64,000 nt of DNA from Pyropia yezoensis (GCA_009829735.1 CM020619.1:316590-380589); one strand, 5' to 3'; counted from the stretch's first letter, positions 9,426-19,126 are shown. Notes: generated by a model from the sequence alone, not told the origin. Numbers and translations: made by a program.

Positions 9426-12226
9426 ATGTCTGATGTTAACATCACTCCGGCCCAGCTCAAGTGTCTTATCTGCAATGAGCCGGCCCGCTCTCTTTCTGGC
9501 CTGGTGTGGCATCGAAGATCGCGTCACAAGGAACTTCGTCGCCGCCCGTTTGCTGGCGCGCCTGAGGTGGCACCTAGCGGAGCATCTTCGTCGACGGCAC
9601 TGCCAGAGCCGCCTGTAGGGGTGCAGCCCGCTGATGCACCCATCCGTGGACAACCAGTTGGTGGCCATGGTAGTGATGGGGACCCCTCTGAACCGTCCGG
9701 GACTGGGGCGAACCAGACCACTCCTGCGTCGCTTGGAGCCGCCATGAACGCCCCGACCTCTATGATCCCGGACCCGAACATGTCCCGCGCTGTGGCGGGC
9801 GAGATGGACATGCTCTCCCGAATGACCGCGCATCTCTTGCAGCGTGCGTCGCCTCTTCGGAAGAAGAGGAGAACGGCCGTCGGCTCTGAAAGTGAACAGC
9901 CCCAAGTTCAGTACTCCACCTTGTCCACGGCATTGCGGGCGTTCTACGAGGCAAAGAAGGACTGGACGGGAGCAGTGCCTTTGGTGACTCCGCGAAAGGG
10001 GTGGCGCCCTGGCCAGTTCAAGTACTTTCGGGTGCGCGCCATACAGCGATTTGCGCTCAAGGTTGTGGGCGGGTCTCTCCCGAGAGGAGCTGGCTGCACT
10101 GTACGGGCTCCTGGACATTTGGGACCGTACAATGCCGGGGATGCCGGTCGATGAGGGCACATGATGCGGCTTCGCGACATTTTCCCCACGGTCAACTCCT
10201 TCCTGGACGCCATGGGCGACGATGTAGATGCGGCGGTGCTCGAGGAGGGGTGGATGAAGGTGTCCATTGAGGAGACCGGCCACACCTACACGGCCTTCTT
10301 TCGGTCAGCGCTTGAGGTAAGCCTGATTTTGATGGCGGCGGCTGACAGGTTGCAGCTATGGAGTGGGGATGGAAAGCCAGCAGAGCCATCGTCGAAGCGT
10401 GAGACGCCCATGGACGGGGACGCCTTCAGGTTGCACGAGATGGCGGTCGTGGACGAGCACGGCAGCAGCAGCTTCGTTATCGGCATGCATGTCTCAGCGA
10501 TGAGTGCAAGATTTCGTGGCGTGGAGGTAAGTGCTTGCGCTGAGTTGGTCGCGCTGTTACAGGACTGGTGGGTGTATTGCGTGCATGCCGCCACTGTGGA
10601 GCGCCTCCACCCCAACGTGTGCAAACTTCCTTACTTCAAACAACCACCATCGCGTTCCTCATTTTGTTCTGATCTAATTGGCCTTGTCTTTGACTGTCCA
10701 TGTATCTTCACATAGCCCACAAGCTGTACCCTCTGCGCATGCGGATCATCAACATTCTCACGCAGGAGGAGGACTGGGTGACCGCTGGCATACTTGCCAG
10801 TCATCCGCAAGGAGAAGGAGCCGGCAGCCGACGAGCGCGCGCCGGGAGCGACGCAGCGCTGTTCTCCAGAGGGGTCTCTACCTCATTTTCAGGACATCCA
10901 TATCCGCCAGTCACGTTGGCGTTCGATTCCAGCGCGATGGTCGCGAGCTGTTGGCATTCCCTCGTCTGTTGCCGTACATCTGTGACTACCCGGAGGAGAA
11001 AGCGGTGATGGGGCTTAAGTCGGGCAAGTGTGCTCACCCCTGCTCCATGTGTAACGTCACTGTGGACGCTGCGGGGAGCCCCCGAGCCCTCGACGCACAA
11101 GACCGAGAGTGCTTGCGGATGCTCAAACAGCAGCTTGAGCTCTGCCAGAGGCTGCGCAGCGGCGGTCCTAGGAACCCCTCCGACTTCGACGATGACAGCA
11201 TGCGTGCCGTTGTCCCTGCTTTGGCTGCCTTTGCTGGTCTGTCCACTCCCCCTTTCTTGTTTTACAAGATTATTGGGTTTGACGCGCTACACGTACGTTC
11301 TCTGCTACGTCTTGGTGTGTGCCCTTCTAGCGCTCGCTGTGCACTTTGGTGCATTTTGGTGGGAGCCTTCCCAGGTATGAGTGCATTTCCTTACTAACGG
11401 CCCCTCGCCTTTCCACTTCAAATTCATGCACGCCGTCCATTTTTCTCCCACGCAGGTCTTGGATCAAGGTGTGACTCGTCTAATGACGGACAGACTGGCA
11501 GAGGTCTTCCCTTTGGTATGCGGGGAACGACGCCCGCGTTGTGGGACGACTGGGAGCTTGCAGGACGGCGAACAAGCGCATTGACCACATGGGACGACGC
11601 AGCAGGGCCAGTAGATGCCGCCAGGGTAAGTGCAGCGCCACTCACGCTCGTCGGTCTTCCATTGCTTTTTTCGCCCGAGTGTTGAGCCTTTTGTGTGCGA
11701 CCGTTGTGGTTCTAATCGTCCCGTATTGCACTCGTCTTCCCACATGAACGAGCCTCTGGTCTCTCTATGTCCTGGACAGGTTCTTCAAACTCGTTGGCGA
11801 GAGCTCATCCACCTTCACGGGGGCCACGACGCGGGCAGGGACTTACGTTCCTACCTTTTGTTCTGCCTGGTGTCTTTGCTGTGGGGTGCGGCGTCGTAGG
11901 GCGCCCGTTGAGCAGAGCGAGCGTGACCCGGGAGCTTCTTCGCAGGCCGGACGGTCGAGCGGCGGACGGGGGCGAGGAGCAGCGGGCGGGTCACGCAAGC
12001 GGCGCGCCCATGCCACCGTCGCTGCTGATCAAGACAGCGAGGTTGACAGTGACGGTGAGGAGGAGGAGGAGCTGCGGCAGGGAGCTAGCTTTGACTGGGG
12101 TGTACAAGGCGGCGTTTGGCGACAAGCCATATGAAGACGCGGTCACGGAGATGTTTGCGGAGTACGCCGTCCTCTACGGACGCATCGCCGGGTGGGTGAC
12201 GTCGGCAACCCCCATCCCCATGACGC
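9426..12226 (+). CDS. Plavaka/CACTA-like transposase, multi-exon or decayed, truncated by the gap
   Basis: Begins at ATG 9426 with a C-X2-C-X12-H-X4-H finger (CLICNEPARSLSGLVWHRRSRH region), then a Pro/Ser linker and a helical region. Further blocks appear in shifting frames: about 10925-11130 (LLPYICDYPEEKAVMGLKSG, then CAHPCSMCNV) and 11275-11520 (FDALH joined to VLDQGVTRLMTDRLAEVF). Further on come ANKRIDHMGRRSRASRCR (about 11565-11625) and FFKLVGESSSTFTG (from about 11783). The ADYPEQ-type block, the Cys-rich knuckle and the DLLH...G block are typical of Plavaka/CACTA-superfamily transposases. One intron is well supported: 11293 (GTACGT) to 11455 (CACGCAG) joins DALH to VLDQG in frame. 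Others are likely, such as about 10317-10355 and one opening at GTAAGT near 10529. Some frame changes may be decay. The 3' end is lost in the gap. Confidence 0.5.
9426..12226 (+). mobile_element. Partial DNA transposon (Plavaka/CACTA-like); ends not identified
   Basis: Defined by the transposase-like coding blocks. No terminal inverted repeats were found by eye. The left end could lie as far left as about 3.2 kb if the divergent 838-aa gene is part of the element; the right end is in the assembly gap. Confidence 0.4.
11293..11455 (+). other. Intron in the transposase-like gene
   Basis: GT at 11293 and AG at 11454-11455, preceded by a pyrimidine-rich TTTTTCTCCCACG tract. Removal restores the reading frame across a conserved-looking block (GACGCGCTACAC joined to GTCTTGGATCAA). 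Phase 0. Confidence 0.75.
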
Positions 12227-12726
12227 NNNNNNNNNNNNNNNNNNNNNNNNNNNNNNNNNNNNNNNNNNNNNNNNNNNNNNNNNNNNNNNNNNNNNNNNNN
12301 NNNNNNNNNNNNNNNNNNNNNNNNNNNNNNNNNNNNNNNNNNNNNNNNNNNNNNNNNNNNNNNNNNNNNNNNNNNNNNNNNNNNNNNNNNNNNNNNNNNN
12401 NNNNNNNNNNNNNNNNNNNNNNNNNNNNNNNNNNNNNNNNNNNNNNNNNNNNNNNNNNNNNNNNNNNNNNNNNNNNNNNNNNNNNNNNNNNNNNNNNNNN
12501 NNNNNNNNNNNNNNNNNNNNNNNNNNNNNNNNNNNNNNNNNNNNNNNNNNNNNNNNNNNNNNNNNNNNNNNNNNNNNNNNNNNNNNNNNNNNNNNNNNNN
12601 NNNNNNNNNNNNNNNNNNNNNNNNNNNNNNNNNNNNNNNNNNNNNNNNNNNNNNNNNNNNNNNNNNNNNNNNNNNNNNNNNNNNNNNNNNNNNNNNNNNN
12701 NNNNNNNNNNNNNNNNNNNNNNNNNN
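12227..12726. other. Assembly gap (exactly 500 N)
   Basis: The round length suggests a placeholder. Sequence missing here must include the 5' LTR and most of gag of gypsy-1. If the nested model is right, it must also include the 3' half of gypsy-2 (integrase core and 3' LTR) and the end of the DNA transposon. Confidence 0.98.
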
Positions 12727-12727
12727 G

Positions 12728-12820
12728 CCAGCTCCAGGTGGAGTACTGGCCGTCGAGGAGGCACCTCCGCAGCCGGATGTCCCGGCGGACAGCACCCTAC
12801 CAAGGGCGGGAAACGAGTAA
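12728..12820 (+). CDS. gag: gypsy-1 gag, C-terminal remnant
   Basis: Frame open from the gap to TAA at 12818-12820; the last 30 residues are Pro/Glu-rich and end AGNE. The end matches gypsy-2 gag (PGNE) and carries the same slippery heptamer. The nucleocapsid and capsid parts are lost in the gap. Confidence 0.7.
   Translation, partial: PAPGGVLAVEEAPPQPDVPADSTLPRAGNE
12808..12814 (+). promoter_or_regulatory. -1 programmed frameshift slippery heptamer G GGA AAC (gypsy-1)
   Basis: In the gag frame the codons read GGA AAC GAG TAA, preceded by G, which fits X XXY YYZ. A -1 slip puts ribosomes in the pol frame, which is open from here to 16995. The same heptamer sits at the same place in gypsy-2. 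Confidence 0.7.
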
Positions 12821-15800
12821 GAGGAAGGATGACCGGGGGGCGCTTGGGTAACCCAAGCAAGCCACCCCGGAGTACCGCGGGGAAAGCCCCACGGAGAGCG
12901 CGGTTGAGCCGACGCCGCATCAACCCCCGGGTACACCTTCCGGCCCCGACGACACGGCGTCAGGGGATTGATGACCAACCACCAAGGTTGGGAGGAGAGG
13001 ACGGGAAGCCCCGTCACATGGAACCAGACAAGGGTCCTGTTCAGGATGCCCGAGCTACACCGGATATCGGTGTAGGCCACGTGCTGTTTACCTTGGAGAA
13101 ATTCAAGGTATCAGCCACACTGGGGGTTGACCCCCAGTCGACACGATCGTACTACCCTGTACTGGATACAGGGGCTGGACCCAACCTTATCCGGAAGGAT
13201 ACCCTCCCGGACAAGTGGCTTCCGCGAGTCAGAGTGACTCGGGGACCCACCATCAAGGACGCGAATGGTCGCCTCATTCGTACGACCGCAGCGATGTCGC
13301 TGCGGGTGACCATCGGGGAACTCACCACGGAAGTCGACTTCCTGGTGTGTGAGACCCTATCGGTGCCCTGCATACTGGGGTGCACCTTCATCAACGTTCA
13401 CGTTGATGCAATCCGGCCAGGCCGGAGGACCGTCGAGCTTCAAGAAGCCGACGGGACGAAGCGAGGACACACGGCTATCGTCAGGGACCTGACGCTACAA
13501 GGGAGCCACGTTAACGTGGCTGAGGTGTACGCAAGTGTCGAGCCGAAGACACTTCGGTTGGCCAAGCGAACTCGCTTTGAGCCGTTGTCGGAGACAGTCC
13601 TCCCGGTTAACTGTGACCTCGCAGGCATCTGCAGAGTCAAGTCCAACTTGCGGACGTACAAGCGCCATGGGTTGACCATGGCCAACGGTCTCATAGACCT
13701 CCCATCAGGAGGGTCGTCCCTCCTAGTGATGGCGAACTATCGCCGTAAGGCAGTCACCCTCCCGAAGGGAACTATCCTCGGGATTGCCGAGCTCTACAAA
13801 GGAGATATCCTTACCCCTGACAAGGAAGGTCAAGTGGACCCACTTGAGGTGCTGGCGGTCGCCGAGACCACCGAGCGACAGCAACCCGATGACGTGAAGC
13901 CTAGTCGACCATCATTACCGGCGGATATTCCGCCGAAGGACCAAGAAGCATTGAAGGCACTGGCCGAGGCTGACCTCGACCACCTTCCCCCTTCCGTAGC
14001 CGAAGGGGTACGACGGATGTTAAGAAAGCATGACGTCATGTGGACAGGCGGAGCCCTGGGTACCATTGGGGCAACCCAACATCGTATTGACCTGGTACCA
14101 GGCGCACGCCCCGCCCGGTCACAACCGCACCGAGCGGGACCTATGCAACGAGAGATCGTTGATGGAGAAGTGAAGAGGATGAGTGAAGCTAAGGTGATCC
14201 GACCTTCGATGTCGGAGTGGGGTGCCCCAGTCGTTATTGTACCGAAGAAGGATCAAACCCCTCGGTTTTGCATCGATTATCGACGCCTCAACTTGGTTAC
14301 CAAGAAGGACTCATACCCTTTACCAAGGATGGATGGATGCATCGACTCCCTGGGGGAAGCTACGGTGTTTACCACCATCGACTGCAATGCCGGATACTGG
14401 CAGATCCCGGTGGCGGACGAGGATATCCCCAAGACGGCATTCGTCTGTCACAGTGGAGTGTACGAGTTCCTAAGGATGCCCTTCGGATTGTCCAATGCCC
14501 CCGCTACATTCCAGCGGGCTATCGACATTATACTGTCGGGGGTGAAGTGGCGTAACTGCCTAGTGTACCTCGATGACGTTATCGTCTTCTCGCGTAACAT
14601 GGATGACCATGTGCAACATGTGGACGAGGTACTCACCCTCTTGCGGAACGCCGGGGTAACCCTGCGTCTGAAGAAGTGCGCCTTCTTCCAACAGACGGTC
14701 GAGTATCTGGGCCACCAGATAACCCCTGGTAAACTAGGGGTACTCGAAGCCAATACCCGGGCACTCCGGGATGCCCGGTTCCCTAACACCCAGACACAGC
14801 TCAAGAGCTTCCTGGGAATGTGCAATGTATACCGACGGTTCGTCAAGGACTTCGCTCGGAAAGCTAAACCGTTAACGGTTCTTACGAGCAGTACCCTGCC
14901 CAAGGTACTCCAACCCCCTTCGCCTAGCGAAGAGGAGGCATTCGAGACGCTGAAGCGAGCCCTACTATCCCCACCCGTCCTTGCGTTACCGCACCGACGG
15001 GGTACCTTCGTCATCGATGTCGATGCGTGCGACACCCAAGTGGGATGCACCCTGCTACAGGGGGAGACGTTGATCGGTACCGATAACGTTATCCCGGACC
15101 TACGTCCGGTAGGATACTTCAGCCGGACACTCAACCCGGCTGAGCGTAACTATAGTGCCACCGAGCGTGAATGCCTCGGAGCTATATGGGCAGTGCAACT
15201 GCTCCGTCCATACCTGGAGGGCTCCAGGTTCATCGTGAGGTCCGACTACGAACCCCTACGATGGCTCCTCAACCTTGGTGACAAGGATTCCGATAGCCAT
15301 GGGAGGCTAGCCCGATGGAGGCTAAAAATGGCCGAGCACGACTACCGTACCGTGTATAAGGCTGGGTCAACCCACCATCTCGGAGACGCATTGTCTCGAC
15401 TCGACACCCCGAGCGGGGATACCCGCCCGGTGGACGAGGACATCCCGGTGGTACCGGTCTGCATGGTGGGTAACGCTACCCAAGGTATGGTTGACCATAC
15501 CATGGCACACCGAGCGTGCCCACTAACCCTCGCGGACTTCCGCGAGGCACAAGCCAATGACGACGACTGTAGACGTCATCGCGCTAACCTCCTGGCCGGT
15601 ACGGCCGGCATCTTCTCCGAGAACGAAGACGGACTCATATACCGGCGGGCACCCGCCGATGGACGACATCAAGTCGTGGTTCCCGTGTCCTTACGGCAAG
15701 CCGTCATGGAACGAGAACACGAGAACCCCACAGCCGGACACCCGGGGGGTTCACGTGTGTTCGCAGCAATGCGAAGTTTCTTCTACTGGCCAGCAATGGC

Positions 15801-16995
15801 CGTCGACGTGGTCGACCACGTAAGGGGATGCCACCCCTGTGCACGTAACCGCATGAGTCTGCATAGGCAGGCGTCTGCCATGAAGCTATTCCCACCTGAT
15901 GGGCCCAACGAGCAGGTCGCTATTGACATACTCGGGCCACTTCCGGTAACGGAAGAAGGGAACAGGTACATCCTGGTCATGTCTGACCGGTTCACTAAGC
16001 TGTCACGAGCGGCAGCCATCCCGAATGGTACGGCATACACCATCATGAACGCAGTGGTTGACCACTGGATCAGTGCATACGGAGTCATGAAGCAACTCCT
16101 CTCCGACAACGGAGCAAACCTTACGTCAGCATTCTGCACTAAGGTCCTGGGCATGTTCGGTATCGAACCACGTCGGGCATCCGACTACCACCCGCAAACC
16201 AACGGGCAGGTGGAGCGGTTCAACCGCACCATCGTCAAGATGCTACAGTGCTACGTGGCAGAGCACACGAGCACTTGGGACAGGCTTCTGTCCGTACTCA
16301 CCCTGGCATACAATGCCAGGCCACATCGGAGCACAAACATCGCTCCGCTGGAGTGGGTCATGCCACTAGGCGTCGGTAACCTGACGCTGCCACCAGGCAG
16401 GTGCACTCGGTATGATACACCGAAAGGCCGACCGGCCGAACGTATCCACCTAGCTTGGTTGGCCAAGCTATCGTGGATGATTCCTAAGCTCAAGGGTGCC
16501 CTTGACAGAACACAACTTCGATATAAGAAGAACTTCGACGCCCGACTACGGGTGCGCAACGCTACCCTGATAACAGGTGACTGGGTCTACATCAGACACC
16601 AGAAGTTCCGGGGAGACAAGCTCATGCAACCGGTCAAGGGACCGTACCAGGTTCTCCACAGAGATGACCACTCTGTTATCTTACACTCCGATACGGAGAT
16701 CCAACGCATCAGTGTGAATGATGTCACACCTGCTCCGAAGCCGGAACAGCCTCAGCCGGTACCGGCTGGGTTGCTACATGAAGCTCTTACAACCTACCGG
16801 TCAGATGACCCGGTGGGACCGGATGGGATTCCATACCAAGTAGAGAGCGTGGTCGGACACACCGACCCGGACCTACCAGGACCCTGGTACGTCAAGGTTA
16901 TGTGGGTCGGATACGACTCACCCACCTGGGAACAGGCGGCAAATATACCCCGCCAACTCCTCATGCCTTACATGAGGCGACGACGCCTACTGTAA
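12808..16995 (+). CDS. pol: gypsy-1 pol polyprotein: protease, RT, RNase H, integrase, chromodomain
   Basis: Continuous frame from the frameshift site to TAA 16995. In order: retropepsin with LDTGAGPN (about 13165); reverse transcriptase with FCIDYRRLN, PFGLSNAPATFQRAI and YLDDVIVFS (about 14565); RNase H with DVDACDTQVGCTLLQ, TERECLGAIWAV and SDYEPLRWLL; integrase HHCC zinc region (H..GHPGGSRVF, then CHPCARN, about 15725-15850); catalytic core with VAIDILGPL, SDNGANLTS and a late E in NGQVERFNR (the D,D35E-type triad); and a C-terminal chromodomain-like segment (WYVKVMWVGYDSPTWEQAANIP, about 16885-16950). All catalytic residues that can be seen are intact, so the element may be young. Presumably made as a Gag-Pol fusion by -1 frameshifting. 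Confidence 0.92.
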   Translation, partial: GKRVRGRMTGGRLGNPSKPPRSTAGKAPRRARLSRRRINPRVHLPAPTTRRQGIDDQPPRLGGEDGKPRHMEPDKGPVQDARATPDIGVGHVLFTLEKFKVSATLGVDPQSTRSYYPVLDTGAGPNLIRKDTLPDKWLPRVRVTRGPTIKDANGRLIRTTAAMSLRVTIGELTTEVDFLVCETLSVPCILGCTFINVHVDAIRPGRRTVELQEADGTKRGHTAIVRDLTLQGSHVNVAEVYASVEPKTLRLAKRTRFEPLSETVLPVNCDLAGICRVKSNLRTYKRHGLTMANGLIDLPSGGSSLLVMANYRRKAVTLPKGTILGIAELYKGDILTPDKEGQVDPLEVLAVAETTERQQPDDVKPSRPSLPADIPPKDQEALKALAEADLDHLPPSVAEGVRRMLRKHDVMWTGGALGTIGATQHRIDLVPGARPARSQPHRAGPMQREIVDGEVKRMSEAKVIRPSMSEWGAPVVIVPKKDQTPRFCIDYRRLNLVTKKDSYPLPRMDGCIDSLGEATVFTTIDCNAGYWQIPVADEDIPKTAFVCHSGVYEFLRMPFGLSNAPATFQRAIDIILSGVKWRNCLVYLDDVIVFSRNMDDHVQHVDEVLTLLRNAGVTLRLKKCAFFQQTVEYLGHQITPGKLGVLEANTRALRDARFPNTQTQLKSFLGMCNVYRRFVKDFARKAKPLTVLTSSTLPKVLQPPSPSEEEAFETLKRALLSPPVLALPHRRGTFVIDVDACDTQVGCTLLQGETLIGTDNVIPDLRPVGYFSRTLNPAERNYSATERECLGAIWAVQLLRPYLEGSRFIVRSDYEPLRWLLNLGDKDSDSHGRLARWRLKMAEHDYRTVYKAGSTHHLGDALSRLDTPSGDTRPVDEDIPVVPVCMVGNATQGMVDHTMAHRACPLTLADFREAQANDDDCRRHRANLLAGTAGIFSENEDGLIYRRAPADGRHQVVVPVSLRQAVMEREHENPTAGHPGGSRVFAAMRSFFYWPAMAVDVVDHVRGCHPCARNRMSLHRQASAMKLFPPDGPNEQVAIDILGPLPVTEEGNRYILVMSDRFTKLSRAAAIPNGTAYTIMNAVVDHWISAYGVMKQLLSDNGANLTSAFCTKVLGMFGIEPRRASDYHPQTNGQVERFNRTIVKMLQCYVAEHTSTWDRLLSVLTLAYNARPHRSTNIAPLEWVMPLGVGNLTLPPGRCTRYDTPKGRPAERIHLAWLAKLSWMIPKLKGALDRTQLRYKKNFDARLRVRNATLITGDWVYIRHQKFRGDKLMQPVKGPYQVLHRDDHSVILHSDTEIQRISVNDVTPAPKPEQPQPVPAGLLHEALTTYRSDDPVGPDGIPYQVESVVGHTDPDLPGPWYVKVMWVGYDSPTWEQAANIPRQLLMPYMRRRRLL
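12833..12870 (+). promoter_or_regulatory. Stem-loop downstream of the slippery site
   Basis: Outer 6-bp stem CCGGGG (12833-12838) with CCCCGG (12865-12870) encloses a 7-bp hairpin, GCTTGGG/CCCAAGC with a TAA loop (12842-12858). The spacer from the heptamer is 18 nt, longer than the usual 5-9, so its role as frameshift stimulator is uncertain. Confidence 0.5.
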
Positions 16996-17074
16996 CAACC
17001 CAACCGACACCGACTTCGGCTGTTGGGGGGTGAGGCTTATACCTACTAAGTAGGGTGTGACATGGTTACGGCAG

Positions 17075-17162
17075 ACTTAGGTTTCTAAGTCAAATCAGAC
17101 TTAGGTTTCTAAGTCGAACCAAGCTTAGGCAACTAAGTAGAGTCAAGCTTAGGTAACTAAGT
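17075..17162. repeat. Four 16-bp palindromes at exact 24-bp spacing
   Basis: ACTTAGGTTTCTAAGT at 17075 and 17099, GCTTAGGCAACTAAGT at 17123 and GCTTAGGTAACTAAGT at 17147. Each is a 5-6 bp inverted repeat around a 4-nt centre. They lie just past the pol stop and could act as DNA-binding sites, RNA hairpins, or a boundary to the antisense frame. Confidence 0.85.
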
Positions 17163-17239
17163 AAAACCTGAACCTTAATAAGTTAACTTAAAGGTAAAGG
17201 CTAACTTCGATAATATCGAAGTAAACAGGGGGCTTACAC

Positions 17240-17296
17240 GGGAGGATGACCTCCCCAAGCCAAGACACAAAGTGAGGGAGGATGACCTCCCCAAGC
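17240..17296. repeat. Two copies of a 21-bp hairpin sequence, 36-bp period
   Basis: GGGAGGATGACCTCCCCAAGC at 17240-17260 and 17276-17296. Each contains GGAGG-ATGA-CCTCC, a self-complementary stem. It lies about 180 bp beyond the end of the antisense frame, in its 3' untranslated region. Confidence 0.85.
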
Positions 17297-17473
17297 AGGA
17301 ACCAACCGGAAGAAGTTGGGCGGGAGGCAAGGCACCACTGAGCCAGAAGAGGTACTCCCCAGGGCAGCAAACAGAGGCAAGCAATGCCCCCAAAGGGGAT
17401 GAGTTTATACTCACTACTACCCGGCTACCATAAGGGTCACCGGGGCCCTCTCCCTCACAACCAGTAGCACTCC

Positions 17474-19126
17474 TCAGTGGGTAGGCCCACTGCCCGAGGG
17501 AGGCCACTCACGCGTAAGCGCGTATACCTCCGTGCTCCACCGGTCAACAATCTCACGACGGTCAATCACCCGAGTTACCTCGGTGCATAGGTGGACGAGG
17601 GTGCTGCGGCCAGCCTCCACGTCCTCCAGAGCTTTCTGGAGGCGGTCCAGCACGCCACCGAAGCAACGCGCTGACCCAACTAGCGCAGCACCTGGGGGGA
17701 TATCCCCCCAGCTAACAGAGAGACCCTCCCGCATTGCGCGGGCAACAAGGGCGTCAACGCCCTCGTACCAGAGACGGGGACCCCCGTCTTGTATGACAGG
17801 GGCGAGAGCGGACACTGGCGCAGCCAGAGGAGCCAAAGGAGCCGACACGGCTACCACCGGAGCCGGTGGCACCTGATACGAAGCTCGGTAGGACCCTACC
17901 GAAGGGGCTCCACCGTAACCCCGGCGGGGCTCCGCCCGACGACGGGACACCTCACGCTCCCCACCCGCAGAGCCCCACTCTCGGGGACGACGGCCAACCG
18001 CCGCCGGTATCGGGTTACCGAACCACGGGGCAAGGACCTGAAGAGGGTCATGGATAACCATGGGAATACCCAGGTCAGGAACGGCCTCGGTGGACGCCCA
18101 CCCATGGCAACTAGGCTCACCCGCCTGAGTACGCCGGATACGCAACGAGTGACGAGGCAAGGGGGTAGCCCCAGCCTGCGGGTCCCGGTACGGGGGAAGG
18201 GCCAACACCCCAGCCCAGTTCACGGCATCGTGAACAGCCAGCAGGGCCTCGAACTCCCGGGCCAACCCGGTCTTGGCAGCTATCAGGTCCACGCCCAACT
18301 GCGCGATGTGCCGACGGACACCCGTCGGAAGATGAAACAGGCGCCCCTGCCGGCGGACGGACAGCAAGAAGGAGGACGCCTGCCCGAGGGTAACCTCAAA
18401 AGTGAAGGTACCCTGCAACGGGTGGACCGGCCAGGAGGCCAACACACTCCCGAAGTATCGGAGACAGGAGCCGGTGTCAAACCGGAAAGCAGGGGCGGGT
18501 TCCCACCCCTCCTGCCATAGCGGCGGGCGCACGGGAGTGTATACCGGCGCACGACCGTTGCCGGTCTGCAACGCACACGTTATATCCGTGCGAAACGCAT
18601 CCGCCATGACACCATGGTTACGTCGCCAGCTCGACGCCGACTTCAACCTCGCCATAGGCGGGTAGGGAGCCGTCAACGACAGATACGGGGCTACCCCCGG
18701 GTAGTAATCAAAGTCGGGATACCGACCGGTACTGCCCACCGTCTCCCCAAACGCAACCGGCTCCGCCGCCGCCGCAATCCCCCGAGCACTAGCCGGGTAG
18801 TCAATCTCCCGCGGCAACGCGGGAGCAATCAGGTCGCATACCCCGAAGTTGGGGTCGAGGTAGACCTCACCCCGTCCCACCCGAGTACGCCAGAGCTGCG
18901 CATGCCGGTCGTCCGGCTGACTCAGGATCCAATGGTGTTCCACTAGCACCGCGTTCGGCTGGTTGACCAGCCGCACCAACTCCCGCTCCCAACTCGGGTC
19001 CACCTTGACGCGCCGGGAGGACTCTCCACGGGGATGGGGCAGGTGGAAGTCCACCCGCATCCGCCCATCGGACTCCATTGACTCTTGCACAGTCAGGCCT
19101 CGAACCCGAGCCACCAAGTCGAACAT
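17474..19126 (-). CDS. gypsy-1 antisense frame, downstream part (550 aa, unknown function)
   Basis: Frame from ATG 19126 to 17474. It continues the same frame as the 238-aa part upstream, separated by one TAG. Composition is that of a folded protein in its first 370 residues (motifs VDFHLPHPRGESSRRVKVDP, VLVEHHWILSQPDDRHAQLW, GTFTFEVTLGQASSFLLSV, WYEGVDALVARAMREGLSVS), then a Pro/Ala linker and a helical C-terminus. No family recognised. It lies between pol and the 3' LTR of gypsy-1 in antisense orientation. Several plant gypsy lineages are known to carry antisense ORFs at that place, so it is probably part of the element. It could instead be captured host DNA. Its reverse complement carries no comparable frame, so it is not a shadow. 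Confidence 0.7.
   Translation of the reverse strand: MFDLVARVRGLTVQESMESDGRMRVDFHLPHPRGESSRRVKVDPSWERELVRLVNQPNAVLVEHHWILSQPDDRHAQLWRTRVGRGEVYLDPNFGVCDLIAPALPREIDYPASARGIAAAAEPVAFGETVGSTGRYPDFDYYPGVAPYLSLTAPYPPMARLKSASSWRRNHGVMADAFRTDITCALQTGNGRAPVYTPVRPPLWQEGWEPAPAFRFDTGSCLRYFGSVLASWPVHPLQGTFTFEVTLGQASSFLLSVRRQGRLFHLPTGVRRHIAQLGVDLIAAKTGLAREFEALLAVHDAVNWAGVLALPPYRDPQAGATPLPRHSLRIRRTQAGEPSCHGWASTEAVPDLGIPMVIHDPLQVLAPWFGNPIPAAVGRRPREWGSAGGEREVSRRRAEPRRGYGGAPSVGSYRASYQVPPAPVVAVSAPLAPLAAPVSALAPVIQDGGPRLWYEGVDALVARAMREGLSVSWGDIPPGAALVGSARCFGGVLDRLQKALEDVEAGRSTLVHLCTEVTRVIDRREIVDRWSTEVYALTREWPPSGSGPTH

Noticed and set aside
11767-16995. Single 1,742-codon frame across the gap
   Set aside because: The frame runs through 500 N, joining a DNA transposon to gypsy-1 pol; these are separate genes.
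17075-17162. Possible CRISPR-like array (24-bp period)
   Set aside because: Only four units of a palindrome with about 8-bp intervals, in a eukaryotic retroelement.
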